A DNA stretch of 42,276 nucleotides from contig WELB01000009.1 of assembly GCA_009602725.1 (NCBI GenBank), positions 879,839 to 922,114 of the forward strand. The letters run 5' to 3'. The position numbers were made by a program, and so were the translations under genes. Shown here piece after piece: positions 1 to 11,120 of the stretch (its first letter is position 1; every line of letters starts with the position of its first letter). This stretch comes from Spirogloea muscicola (Eukaryota; Streptophyta; Zygnematophyceae; Spirogloeales; Spirogloeaceae). The notes under the pieces are model-generated. The model did no database searches. It had not been told where the DNA came from and was given only the letters and a program-made list of their open reading frames with translations.

Positions 1-45
1 CGAGCGCGCCCGCGGCGTGCGAGCGAGCCGGCGAGCGAGGCTGCC

Positions 46-854
46 ATGGGCGACGAGTACGCCACCGGCGGCGTCGGCGGCGGCGTCGGCGGCGGCGGCG
101 GCGGCGAGGACGAGAAGAAGCCCGCTGGCGATCAGAGCCAAAGCCACATCAATCTCAAGGTCAAGTCCCAGGTAAAACACTGCTGCCCCGTCCTTGGGAG
201 AGCGTTCCGCTGCAACTGCAGTGGCAGTGTTGGTGGCTCCTCGCTGGCTCACTGGATGCCAGTCAAACCCTACAACAACCTGGGTGTGCGCTAGTTGCAT
301 CTGGCAGCCACCCGTGCCGCATATCTGGTAGGCTAGTAGCGACTCTTGACATACTCGCTTGGTATTTCCGGTCTTCAGATTGCTGCTCTTGGATGTGCTA
401 CCCTGTTGGACTGACTACATAGCTTCAATTGAAGTGCAGGATGGATCGGAGGTCTTTTTCCGCATCAAGTCTACTGCCACCTTCAAGAAACTCATGACAA
501 CCTACTGCGATAGGCAGAGTGTAGCGATGGATTCGATTGCTTTCCTGTTTGACGGAAGGCGCCTTCGAGCAGAACAAACTCCCTCTGAGGTGTGTTTTCT
601 GAATTGTTTTAGTCTGTCATTGAGCACTGTGTCCAGGTGTCTCTAGTCCTGCACCAAAAACTGCTTGCTTAGACAGTTGCAGTCTACTTCCCATATTCCC
701 GTGTTTTGATATGTAGACCTGAGCATCTGTCGATGAAGCCCAAATTGTCCTGTTGGCTGAGCTAACTTCCATTTGTATGGTTGAATTGTTACAGCTAGAA
801 ATGGAAGATGGTGACGAGATTGATGCGATGCTGCACCAAACAGGAGGCGCTTGA
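46..854 (+). CDS. SUMO: SUMO, small ubiquitin-like modifier (3 exons)
   Basis: Exons 46-171, 440-589 and 795-854 join in phase 0 to give a 111-residue protein, the usual SUMO length. The N-terminus is a flexible acidic tail with a glycine run (residues 8-20). It is followed by the beta-grasp fold: HINLKVKSQ, then [28 protein letters not shown] and [12 protein letters not shown]. The chain ends QTGG plus one alanine, so a SUMO protease would remove a single residue to expose the di-glycine that is conjugated to target lysines. Introns have GT donors and tgcag/acag acceptors. SUMO acts in nucleus and cytoplasm through the E1/E2/E3 SUMO cascade. The start is the first ATG, in a GC-rich context. 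The glycine-rich tail is longer than in land-plant SUMO1 and is encoded by a GGC array. Identification is firm. Confidence 0.95.
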
Positions 855-1424
855 CTTTGTTGCCAAGCAATTTGCCTTTGCTCCTTGACCACCAGCCTGA
901 CTTGAGCCTGCTGCCCATATCACCAGCCTGAGTTGAGCTACCTGTGATGAATCTGGCCTCTTGAGGGTCCGGAACGAGCCCAACAAGGCTTCATGTATAC
1001 TTTGGTCAACGCAGCCTTTCACAGTTGTGCATAGAATGATGACCTGGAGAGAGGGCAGCAAGCAGTAACAGGGCTTCAAGTGATTGTCTCAGTTGACGCG
1101 GGTTGCAGAAGTATTTTCAACTGGGTTGCAACACAGTTGTGCAATCTCTTTGCTCTGGGCCGGAAAGAAGCCTAAGATGTGGTAATATTGCGAAACTGCG
1201 CACATCAGCTTGTCAAGCATGCAATTGCTGGGACAGGACCCCAATGTAATACAGGAGTTTATACTGCCTGCACAGGAGGCCGTCGACAAGGAAGAGCTGT
1301 GCATAGTCCAGAGTAAGAAGATGCTCACAGGCTGCGCAGCATTCCATGGCCCTTTCACAGCCCGCTCGCCTTTTGTAGAGCGCTCCACTCATGGCCCAAT
1401 CGATGACTGTGCTTGACAAGGGCA
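855..1424. other. Intergenic between SUMO and TPR gene; no gene recognised
   Basis: This stretch should hold the SUMO 3' UTR and the promoter of the TPR gene. Open frames of 60-99 codons occur on both strands but lack splice logic or recognisable motifs. A TGTAA (polyadenylation signal of many green algae) occurs near 1245, rather far from the SUMO stop, so its role is unclear. Confidence 0.4.
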
Positions 1425-4400
1425 ATGGAAAGGCCAGCAACCATCGCCGCCGCCGTTACGGCCAGTGCTGGCTCGACCAGAACGTGGCCTGTCGCAATGC
1501 CGATTCAATGTCAGGTGAGAGCCACTCGGCAGGATGCGGCGGACCTCGAGGGGCGGAAACGTAACCTAGCCTTAGTTGGCGGCCCTCCCCTCTTATCCAG
1601 CTAACTCCTCGTCAACTCCTCGACAGACTCCTCCCACCTCCGCGTCGGCTGCGGGTCGTGTGGAGCGCGGCGCCAAGCTTGCCAGCAACGGCGGGGCAGT
1701 CCCAGTCCCAACAATTGCCCGCTAACTTGTCAATAGACCACTCCCCAACCGCGACACTCCGGCGCGGCGGCGCAGGTGCGGGCGCTCGGCCGGCGTGCGG
1801 CCACCGGCTTGGCGGCGACGAGCGCTGGCTCGTGATGATGGCTGTGGCTGGCGGAATGACTTCGGACACCTCGCCGGCATCTGGAGCGCGGCAAGCCCCC
1901 GGCTGCACACAGAGCGCCAGCTACAGGCTGCGGGGGCTCCCTTCCAGCAATGTCAGTGCCGTGGTGGATGCCGCTAAAGCGTATTGCAGGCTCTTGCTGG
2001 CCACACATCGTTGACAGGCACTCTGGTGGTCACTTTCTTGAACCCCTAAGTAGCTTCGCTGGATGCCCTGTGAACGAGTTTGAGCTACTCATCGGTCCTC
2101 ACATGCTTTTCTGCTTGGTCATATCACAGAGCTCGTCGCTCAGCACAGCAACACGCAGCTCTGTCCGAGTCCTGCCGCAGTGGTACTCTTTGCCTGCCGG
2201 CATTCGATTATCTGCATTTGCTAAACAGACAGGACAGAGAAGAAAAGGTTTCGGCAAAGAGGCTGTCAAGAAAGACTTGGTAGGCACCTCAATTCAAAGA
2301 GCTGAAGCACTATGACAAAATGCTGAAAGGATGAAATTTCCTTTTGTCTACTTGTCTTTCTATGCAGTGGAGGTATTGCATACTATTTTTGCATGCAGCA
2401 TTTAGAAATAGCCTGGTCAGGGTAAGGATAGACGTGAAATCTCAAGAAGGTGCCCGCCAGTAATAAGTATAACATTTGCATAACTAGAGCAAGAAACTCT
2501 CAAGACCTTCTACGCCATTGTTCGAAGCTCTTGACCAAGAAGTAGTACCGACGTGTTTAAGCATGCAGAAGGAGAAGAGCGCTCCTTCTCGCGGCAAGGA
2601 AGACTGGGATGCATCGGCACAGTAAGTCGCCCTTGGCCTGATGAAGCTCTCATGCCTATCACAATCTTGGGAAGGGTGCACCAAAAAGTCACACAGCTTG
2701 CATGCACTGTCTGCTGTGTAGGAAAGTCTTGGAAGGGCAACAGCAGCAAGCTTCAAAGCCACTGCAACTTGCAGGTATTCATGATTGATGATTCTGTATT
2801 GAAAGCTAGGGTGCTAGTGATCAATCATCGTGCCAGCAGTACTGCATCAACTACTTCTACTGTCTTTGCTCTTGTTTGTTCTGTCGGTTTGCTTTCTTTC
2901 TACATCGAACACAACCACTATCTGTCAGCCCATCCAATTGGTCGTACTGTCCAGTAATATCCAGCATCTAATCCGGTCTTCTAAATATCCACGTTTGATA
3001 TTACTGGTGTTGTCATTTGAGTTATATGCAAAGCAAGACAAGACACAATACACGAGACACACACACTAATGTGAGATTGATTTATGAAGGTCCTGGACAA
3101 GCCCCAGACCTGCTGAGGAATGCAGACGTTTTGGAGAATGTAGCAGTAAAAGAAGATAGGACATTTGAGGAGCGCTTGGCTGCCTTAAAAAGGTATATCG
3201 CTTATAGTCTGTATGATAGATATGCTTAATCTGACACCTGACAATAAGTGGTCAAGAAAATCCAGCGTGTGTGCTTTGCTGATACTTGTATATATACAAT
3301 GACAATTGTTTGCTTGGTTTTCAAAAGCACAGCTTGAGAATAATTGCCAGCGCACTGATGCTTATATAGTCTCTTCAGTTGGACCTGACTGGATTCTCGA
3401 AATGTTCTCTACTGGCAGCTCTGTTGCTGAGAAAGAGAAGACGGCTGCTTCTCAAGTATTTGCACCCATTGATTATGATGCTCCGCCTTCAAAGACTTCC
3501 AGTGATGCTGGCTGGACAGATAATCTTGGGGCTAAGGTGTGGCCCTAAGTACCTGTCTTTGTGACATTGCGGGCTCGCCAGTAACAAAGTGAGACATACA
3601 TGTCTTGTCAGAATATTCACATGCTAATTCAATATGCCCTCTTCTTCAATCCTGCACCAGAAGTAGATACCAGATTCTAGATTCTGATTTCAACTCCCGA
3701 ACTTAGCCTGCTCTCTACCCAAGCTTACATGTGTTTTATACCAGCTATCATGCTCATCTGCAATCTTTTTAGCCTCATCGAACGAGGTCATGGATTGAGG
3801 AGTTTGATTATGCAATGCGGCAGATTGGCATTGGAGTAGCAGCCACCTTCTTTGGGCTTCTCTTTGCTTTTGGAGACATCTTACCTTCTCAAGTGTATGT
3901 AGCTGCAGGCTAAGTCTACTTAGCACTACCTGTCCTGGCTTGCTTGTGCCTTTCCTGTATATAAAGTCAGGGATCTGATGCCTTTTCCCTGGTAGACCAG
4001 AACATTCTCTCATACTCGTCAATCTTTACATCTCTGTCATAGGCCTCAGAGAGACTTGAGTCCTGCAGAAGCCAAGCTCACAGATGCTGAGAAGGCCACA
4101 TTACAGGTTCCCATTTTTAGGAGCTCCATATCTTGACTTGCTCAATCTAGTCTTCTCCATGACATGCTTGTGTGCTACAAGCTGCAACTCATAGTCTATG
4201 TTGAGTAGGTTAGTAGCAACTCTAAGCAGATATCCAAGCTGCCCAAACTCAGGATCTGCGCCTCACGACATTGTTAGCTTGGCAGGAGCAATTGGCAAGA
4301 TATGAGGCCATGCTAGCAATCTCATCCACTGATGCAGAAGGTCTGGAGGTAAGAATAGTTCTTGCATACTGCAAAAAAAGGCTTTCCTTGATGAAGTAAT

Positions 4401-6174
4401 GATGAAGATGAGCAGGCAGGCCTGACTGCTGTCAGATCACAAGAAAGTATGTGTCATAGGTTGGCTCACGTTGATGTTGCAGCATTTTAGGGGGCTGCTG
4501 TTAGCAGTGCGGAACTTGGGGACTATACCAAAGCAGCAGAGTATCTGACTGAGCTGATTAAGGTTTGCTTCACGGCTTTCTCGGCCTGCTTGCAAGTGGT
4601 ACACATCAGCGACTCCACCTTGAGTAGTAGTCTTCTGGCAAACCTCCACAGTATCACGTAGCATGGGTCTCAAATGATGTAATAAGGGGTAGAGGCCATT
4701 GATGCTTGCTTGCAGGGGTGATATACTTGCAGATGAAACCAGATGACCCTGAAGCTTTGAAATTACTAGCTGAAGTGCGTAGTGCCCAAAAAGACTACAA
4801 GGCCAGTGCTGATACATACAGGCAGGCAGCCAAGGTAGGGAGGGTTCTGGAATGTCAAAGTTTGTTGACATTCCTGAGTATGCACGTGAGACGTGAGAAT
4901 GTCTGCTTGTAGGAATTTGTGCTGCTTGGGCAGGGTGCTAGGCATATCATCAAGGTCCTTGAATTATAGCGAGTTGGCAAATGTAACAGAATGGAGTGCA
5001 CCTTGGCAGGCATCCGCTGGGGAGTCAATTGTCCTCCTGCGTGGTTTAACTGATGCGCTTCTTGCTGATGGGAGACCACAAGATGTATGTCAGTTGGTCA
5101 TACTATTGTGCTCTATCCAGACAGTGCACTTAACTCAACAATGATGCTTGAGATTATGAAGTTTATTCCAAGTCTTTAGAGAAGGTCATTGCTGGTACTC
5201 TGACAACTTGTATCAATCCTCAGGCAGTCGGAGAGCTACTAGCTACCAGGGCAAGGTTGAGGGCTCAGCTCTTTACTCAAGACGAGGCATCCACTACAAA
5301 GCCGGCAGCCGAGAAGTTTGACACTGTCCAGGTGCTCAATGACCTCTCGTCAGCATTCAGGGTTGTGCTGACAGCCGCTAAGAGAAGAGCTTAATCAAAA
5401 TTGGCCTTCCGCCTGCACAATGGTGTTATGCGTAGCATTGTTCCAGCCTGAGATGCTCTTGCTTGCCTCCTTCCATCCATGTCCAGCTGGGGTTGCTGCT
5501 TGGCAAGGCGTACTCCGCCTGGGGCAAAGCAGGTGACGCTGCCGCTGTGTACGACGGGCTGATTGTGTCCAAGCCAGAGGACTTCAGGGGGTACCTGGCA
5601 AGGGTACGAGCATCTCAGAGGACCGGCAGTAGCTCCAAATGAGTATGCAGAGATATGACAACGTCGAGTAGAGCATGTGTTTATCTTGTTCATGAGGTCA
5701 AGGCACAGGAGGCCTCTGCTTCCTATACTAATCAGAAATCCACTGTTCAGACGAGCAGCACACCTTGCAAGGGCTTACTTGTCCTTCCTTTGCACAACAT
5801 GCACGGACTGTAGATGGCCTAGTGTTGTTCATACATGCGCTCGTCGACCTCAGCCATCAGCTTTGTCCTGCAGGGCGTGCTACTGAAAGAGCAGGGGAAG
5901 AAGGGAGATGCGGAGCGCATGTTCGTTCAGGTGGGGCAACAGTCTTTTCTGGTAACACTTGCTGGCGGTGAAGATTTGTTTGCATGTGCCTGGTGATGCT
6001 TGGCTGTGGCATGCTCTGCTTCTTAATGAGTGTACGAGCCATTATGCCGCTAACTCGTGAGACTTTTATTGACTAGCTCATGCTTGATGTTCCTTGTCAC
6101 AGGCCCGCTTTCTGGCGCCAGAGCAGGCCAAAGGTTTCGTTGATAGGCTCTCTGGCAGAGAGATCTTTCAATGA
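1425..6174 (+). CDS. TPR-repeat membrane protein, probably plastid (SLOW GREEN 1-like), 17 exons
   Basis: Proposed exons: 1425-1514, 1737-1775, 2229-2279, 2569-2621, 2722-2774, 3090-3192, 3419-3536, 3824-3894, 4043-4106, 4286-4348, 4491-4562, 4733-4834, 5010-5084, 5224-5331, 5487-5603, 5874-5930 and 6103-6174. Phase carries across every junction, giving about 435 residues. The N-terminus (MERPATIAAAVTASAG) is rich in Ala, Ser and Arg, like a transit peptide. A basic linker follows, then one hydrophobic segment at about residues 170-191 (GVAATFFGLLFAFGDILP), then TPR-like helices from about 210 to the end (GDYTKAAEYLTELI, PDDPEALKLLAEV, KAGDAAAVYDGLI, KKGDAERMFVQARFLAPE). A single transmembrane helix plus a C-terminal TPR array fits the plastid SLOW GREEN 1 family, but this assignment is from memory of the family. 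Exons 1-2 are the least certain; exon 2 has an alternative acceptor at 1626. TPR identity is secure, plastid location is inferred. Confidence 0.72.
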
Positions 6175-7145
6175 GCTTCTCCACAAAGGCATGCAGCCGT
6201 AGCTGCTACTAGCTCAATGGCCATGAGGCACCTTAACTGAGCTTCACCATGAAGCCATGCAGCCCATAGGTGCTGCTTACAAGCTCAGTGACCGCGAGGC
6301 CGTGCATAGAGACGCGCTAAGGCGTGGACTGCGATTGGGCACCTGGCTGACATTGCACAGCAGGATTGCCAAGCTGGCATTACTTGTTGGTCGCTGCGGT
6401 CCTTGGGAAACTTGGCAACAAGATTGGGTCTTCGGCAAAGAGGCCCGTAAACTTCAATGTTGCTTGATTTTTCGCTGCTGCCATTCGTGTTTTCTAAATC
6501 TAGATCACTTGCATTCACCACAATTGATTGTCATCTTTTGCGGATTTTGCCAGCCATGTTCCTCTTCTGTTCTCCACAGCCGTCAACAGAAGCAAACACC
6601 AGATAAGCAGGAGCTGACTAGCACTTAGTTCGACTTTAAGCGACGGGCTGCTCCATCATACTAAGTCGCCCTTCAAACATGCTGCAAAGTAGATGTCCTC
6701 CTGTGCTTATCAGTAGCTAAGGATGCCTGCTGAGTCCTGCAGCGAGTGAGAGGCAGGCCTGAACACAGGCTGCTGTGAAGGTCAGCAAGCGTGGCGCACT
6801 GCATATATGGCAGCTCCAGTTCTCCGACCAGTTGGCTCATGCTTCATTACGCGCATACTCAATGAACTCAACACGACCTTCTGCATTTCATACTGTGATA
6901 GCTTGCAAGCCAGGGCTCCTGACGTAAGTCCCAGTCCAATTTCAGGCTCCTCAGCAAAAAGAGGAAGAAGGTCAGCAGGACAACATTGCGGCTGTGGCGG
7001 ATGTGCTTTCTGTCAATCTGAGGTTATATCATAAGTTCTGTATGAGCTGCCCCATAAACAGGAAGGCTGGTTGTGGATTGTGGATTGTGTGTTGAGTGTT
7101 GTGGACTGTGGATTCTGCAGGGTGACGACCTGCAGCCAGCAAATG
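6175..7145. other. Tail-to-tail intergenic between TPR gene and makorin; no gene recognised
   Basis: The two flanking genes converge here, so both 3' UTRs should lie inside. A short open stretch at 6945-7032 (+), after an acceptor-like ttcag, reads APQQKEEEGQQDNIAAVADV, but no partner exon or family was recognised. A low-complexity TTGTGGA-type repeat lies at 7071-7118. Confidence 0.4.
7071..7118. repeat. Short degenerate tandem repeat, TTGTGGA-type unit
   Basis: About seven imperfect copies of a 7-base unit (ttgtgga / ttgtgtg / ttgagtg) run together just beyond the makorin stop codon, in its expected 3' UTR. It is a simple sequence repeat with no evident function. Confidence 0.6.
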
Positions 7146-9706
7146 TCAGAGGTTGTTAAGGAAGTCCGAAAGCCGGACTTCTTTAGCTATCACTGTATCC
7201 CCGTCCGAATTGCCCAGGTGCCTGAGCTTCACGCTTTCTAGCTTACCATCCCTGTACGCATGCTGCAGGCACAGTGACATAATTGTGTAAGTGGGCAGCC
7301 TGACCCAGACATCTGTGTCTGCTGCTACAGCATGACAGGCAATTGCATGTTTTTGCTTGCCTTCACCAGCAAAGACGTTCCTCCAGATTGTAGCTTGAAC
7401 CCCGTTGCCAGAAAGTCCGATGCCGTGTTGGGAAGTCACAGCTTTAGGAGGGACCAAGCAACAATCAGTGCTTCTAAGGAGGGGCTCACTGTAGTAGCTG
7501 CTTACCCTGTAGAAGCAGCTCGTGCTGAAGGGGCAGTTGCCATTGCCAAAGTCGAAGTAGCGGCAGTCAATCCCACTGCGCAAGGAGTCAAGCAAGCAGG
7601 TGACGTGCATGTATTAGCACGAGGCTGCCTGCTGCATCCACGGCTGCATTTACGAGTGTAATGACGAGAACAGGTACAGCAAACAATGATGTAGCCTAAG
7701 ATGAAGCTATCTTACTTTTCCGCTGCTTAGCTAGCACCGCTGCTTAGCTAGCACGTGGAGAATAAGCTAGCAGAAAAAGCATCGAATATAAATTTGACTT
7801 TGTTGACTTATATGCTGCTTACACTACACTAGCAGAAGGACAAAATAGCACGAACCTTGGGCACCAACAATGTATGCATGTTTCTTATTAGAGCATAATC
7901 GCTTCTATAAGCTCACACGGTTCCTAGTAACGGGGCAATGTGGGGCTTGCATGAAGTTGGTGCTCACCCAAGCTTAGCCTTGTAACCGGTAATGATTGCT
8001 TCTTTCTCCTCAGCATTGGAGTACCAGACAACGGAGGGCGTCACAAAGTGCGACTGGACGCGGCACACAGGGCAGGCGCGCACGACGCGGTCGACGTCCA
8101 TGCCGGGCGTGGCATGTGTGGCGCCACGCCAGCCGCGGATGCACGCGACGCAGAAGGCGTGATCGCAGCCCGACAGGATGCCAAACTTGCGCTCCGCCAC
8201 GCGTGGCTTGCTCAACACGCGCTCAAGGCACACGCCGCATTCCACCTCCTGGCTCCGCCGCAGCTGCTCCAGCTTCCGCTGGTTTGCCTGGCACGCCTCC
8301 TTGTGCACCTCCTGCTCCTGCACCACCAACCAACGCCGCACCATTTGTCACCAAAAGGGCACTCCAAAGGGCACTTCAAAAGGCCGCCTGGCGCGACTGC
8401 TATTTGTTGGTAAGGTAAGGGCGCTAATGCTTGAGAGCAGCCTGAGCAAACTTACTGACAGTATGTCACATGTGCTGCAGGCAAGGGAAAGCAATGGGGG
8501 ACTAGTCAGGTGTGCCTGTACTTATGTAGGGAAAGTGGCGATGAGATACACTTAGTGAAGGCTAAAAGCGGGGCTAACCTGGGGTCGGAAGGGGTGCAGA
8601 CACTGCTTGCCACAGTGCGGGCAGACATCGCCGTGGAGCTGCTGGCAGTCCTCGCCACGCGGGCAGCTCCCAGCAGCAGCAAAGGAGCAGATGGGGCGCT
8701 CCTCAGGGGGAATGGCGGAGGATGATGCCGACAATGGCGGCGACGATGACTGCGGCGCATCTGCACCGACGTTGCAGGCTGCTGGGTCCTCAACAACTTT
8801 CCTGACGCACGAGGGACCGGCCTCCGCTACTCCGGCAGCGGGGTCTGCCGCGCCCGTCCTCTGCTGGGCAAGGTGCGCCGGCACGAATGCCGGCGCCAGG
8901 ACCAGGGCCGCTGGCAGTGCCTGGACGAGCGCCGCAACGGGCAACACTGGTGGGAGCTCCTCGTAAGCAGCGGCGGTGTTAGCTGGCGTGGTGGCGCGCC
9001 GTAGGACGGCAGCCTCCTCGGCAAATCTGCTGGCCTCAGCAGCAAAGTCGTCGAGGTCCAGATCGTCGCCATCGTTGAGGCCGTCATCAAAAGCAAAGCC
9101 CTCGGGGAAGCCCTCGTCCTCGTCGTCGCCTGCCAAGACGTCCTCAGCTATAAATCTCGGAGAATGTCCAGTGCCGTATGCCTCGTAGAACGGCGGCAGC
9201 GTACCACCGAAGCCCGGCCCGACGGCGACGTGGCCGGCAGGGTCCATGGCATACGAGCCGACGGCGTGCGGGCTGCCCAGCGGGTGGCCCCACACCGAAG
9301 GAGCGGGCCCAAAGGGGCTGTCCAGCGACTGCGGCAGCCGCAGCGCGCGGCCGTACGGGCTCTCCAGCGGCGCCAGGAACGGCATGTCCGCCACGCGCGT
9401 CAGCTGCAGGTGCATGGGGGGCCGCAGCGGCACGTGGGCACTACCGCCCTCGCCCGTGGGCGGGGGTGGCAGCGGAGGGCCGGGCTTGGCAGCTCTAGCG
9501 CCGGCGGCGGACCTCCAATCCTCCCCACCGTTGGCGACCGCCGCCACCGCCATGGATGGCGGCAGCCCAACACCAGCCTCGCCATACGGCGGCTCTTGCG
9601 GCGGTTGTGGGCCAACAGCGTGGCCAGAAGAGGAGGAGGGCCCGGCTGCCGTCGTGGGCCCCAGCTGCCGCGGTGGCGGCCCCTGGCGGCGGTAGTCGCC
9701 ACCCAT
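7146..9706 (-). CDS. MKRN: Makorin-type RING/CCCH E3 ubiquitin ligase (4 exons)
   Basis: Exons in gene order: 9706-8579, 8317-7968, 7575-7506 and 7262-7146; phases agree and give about 554 residues. A CCCH finger at about 339-360 ([19 protein letters not shown]) is followed by the makorin Cys-His motif ([15 protein letters not shown]). The RING finger at about 403-460 has [21 protein letters not shown] and ACPVC. A last CCCH finger spans exons 3 and 4 ([20 protein letters not shown], then H). The C-terminus reads KEVRLSDFL, as in plant makorins. The protein should bind RNA and ubiquitylate targets. The first ~335 residues are a low-complexity Gly/Pro/Ala region with an acidic patch ([11 protein letters not shown]). 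The one or two CCCH fingers that usually open a makorin were not found upstream, so either the start at 9706 is too far downstream or they are absent. An ambiguous base at 9732 lies just upstream of the start. Confidence 0.88.
7721..7754. repeat. Perfect 17-bp tandem duplication in a makorin intron
   Basis: The unit cgctgcttagctagcac occurs twice in a row (7721-7737 and 7738-7754) inside intron 2 of the makorin gene. It is a simple local duplication. Confidence 0.85.
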
Positions 9707-10333
9707 GGCACCGCCGCCGCCGCCGCCGCCGNGGCTGGTTTTATGTATCCAAGGCAAGTAGAGTCCTACACGTGTACCTGTGCAAGTGGAGAGATGAAGA
9801 ATGAGGCAACATTTCCTGAAAGATCTATACTTGTCAGATCTCTTGTGAGTTTTAACCAGGAGAAGTCCTGAAGTTGACAATCCCCAAGGCCAAGAACCTG
9901 TAAGCTGGAATGTTCTCGAGATTCCACACTAGGGCACTGTTCAACTCGTTCTGCACTGGATCCTGCAGTAATGTCAAACCAGATGCATGTTTAATTGTCG
10001 CAGCCTGCACAAAACTGGCAAGTCCAGTTTGCTGCACTACAGGATCAGCAGACTAGTTTGAGGAGTCACTCAGAAACAAGACTGAGGCTGGACATGACTT
10101 CATCATGAACAATATATCAAAGAGACCATTGCCTAGCAAAAGTACAGTAAGAGCTGTGCAAGTCTAACTATCGCCGACGCCGGCGCGCCGCCATGCCCGC
10201 GAGCCGCGCAGCCCGCCGCCGCCGCCGCCGCGGCGACGAGAGCAGACGAGAGCGGAGAGACGGCCGAGGAAGAACGAGAGCAACGAGAGGGTGGCCAACT
10301 CAAGCTAGCACACTGTTCAGGCAGCTAGCGCAA
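9707..10333. other. Region upstream of makorin; GCC arrays, no gene recognised
   Basis: A (GCC)n run with an undetermined base at 9732 lies against the makorin start, and a second GCC/CGG run lies at 10207-10232. A minus-strand open frame at 9852-10037 (with DPVQNELNSALVWNLENIPA) follows an acceptor-like tactgcag. It could be an exon of unknown identity, but no partner exon was found. No CCCH motif that would complete the makorin N-terminus was seen on the minus strand. Confidence 0.4.
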
Positions 10334-10480
10334 GAAAGAAAGTGCTCGCCCATTGAGAATAGGGGCTGGAACAACCAGCCCGAAAAAGAATGAACAGAGT
10401 ACGAGAAGGGGGCCAGGGGAAGCGCTAAGTAACAGAAACAAAGCTGCTACGAGACACTCAGTAACCCCTGCTAAGCAGCC
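10334..10480 (+). repeat. Dispersed hairpin repeat, copy A
   Basis: This copy begins gaaagtgctcgcccattgag. It contains a perfect 7-bp hairpin at 10363-10381 (GGGCTGG, loop AACAA, CCAGCCC), followed by GAAAAAGAATGAACAGAG, a GGGGGCCAG block and CACTCAGTAACC near 10455. The same ordered blocks recur at 10561, 11121, 21371 and inverted at 11281-11393. The family could be a short non-autonomous retroposon or a structured non-coding RNA. No tRNA-type A or B box was recognised. Confidence 0.65.
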
Positions 10481-10560
10481 GCAGATCAGAGATGCTGGGC
10501 TCCTGGAAGTGGGTCCCCTGGCCAAGAAAACCCCATGCCCGTTTGGCCTTCCCCCCATCG

Positions 10561-10655
10561 AGAAAGTGCTCGCCCATTGAGAATAGGGGCCAGCCCAGAA
10601 AGAATCAACAGAGGACGAGAAGGGGGGCCAGGCCCCACCTGGTCGACGCGCGCCG
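10561..10655 (+). repeat. Dispersed hairpin repeat, copy B
   Basis: It shares agaaagtgctcgcccattga with copies A and D, then gaataggggc, CAGCCCAGAAAGAATCAACA, GAGGACGAGAAGG and GGGGCCAGG. Relative to copy A, the left arm and loop of the central hairpin are shortened, so the stem is lost here. Confidence 0.65.
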
Positions 10656-10681
10656 TCGGGGTCGGGCCGTCAGCTTAATAC

Positions 10682-11071
10682 GGCCGGTTGCACCGGGTCG
10701 GTCGGTCAGAGCATTGTGACCGCCGGGTCAAGGGGGTGTCGCTGCCACGGAGGCCGAGGCCGCCTGCACGTGCGGGGTTGCGTATTTGAGTTTCGTGTAT
10801 CAGAATGGGTTGGTGCCAGCTGTCTCTTTCGGGCCGGAGGGGGGTGGTCCGAATCCAGACCACACCTCGGGAGGTGGTCTGGATTCCGGCCGCCAGCGTG
10901 GCAAACGCGCGCGTTTTCCCCTTCGACGCGCCCAATTGGAGTCTTGGTCAGCGTCCGATGTGGCGCCTCCGTGGCGTACGACCGCGACCGGGCCCCGCGT
11001 CAGTGTAACGCGGTCGTTCCATACAACGCGCGACACGTCGGCGCGGCCGACCGACCCGGTGTAACCCGGCC
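10682..11071. mobile_element. 390-bp element with 24-25 bp terminal inverted repeats (MITE-like)
   Basis: Left end 10682-10705 (ggccggttgcaccgggtcgg...) and right end 11047-11071 are reverse complements, with one mismatch and one single-base gap. The body is much more GC-rich than its flanks and carries an internal hairpin at 10851-10886. Open frames inside do not resemble a transposase. Size and ends fit a miniature inverted-repeat element. No clear target-site duplication was seen: cttaatac lies to the left and tttaggcc to the right. It sits between copies B and C of the dispersed hairpin repeat. Confidence 0.5.
10851..10886. repeat. Strong internal hairpin
   Basis: GAATCCAGACC pairs with GGTCTGGATTC at the other end. 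After a 2-base AC bulge, ACCTC pairs with GAGGT around a GG apex. That is 16 base pairs in 36 bases, in the middle of the terminal-inverted-repeat element. Confidence 0.8.
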
Positions 11072-11088
11072 TTTAGGCCATACTAACG

Positions 11089-11120
11089 AGAGTGCTCGCC
11101 CCCAGGGAAGATGGGCTGGC
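11089..11120 (+). repeat. Dispersed hairpin repeat, truncated copy C
   Basis: It reads gagagtgctcgcccccaggg and then gatgggctggc, matching the first blocks of the family before it is interrupted by copy D, which starts at 11121. Confidence 0.45.

Noticed and set aside
1658-2014. 118-codon GC-rich plus open frame
   Set aside because: It opens with GTG, not ATG. It overlaps the probable exon 2 of the TPR gene in another frame, and its composition follows the GC-rich background.
7071-7118. Short regularly repeated unit considered as a CRISPR-like or minisatellite array
   Set aside because: Units of 7 bases without spacers in a eukaryotic 3' UTR are simple sequence repeat.
9178-9880. Several Arg/Ala/Pro-rich plus-strand frames across the makorin first exon
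   Set aside because: They are antisense to the makorin coding exon, which is supported by RING and CCCH motifs and consistent splice phases.
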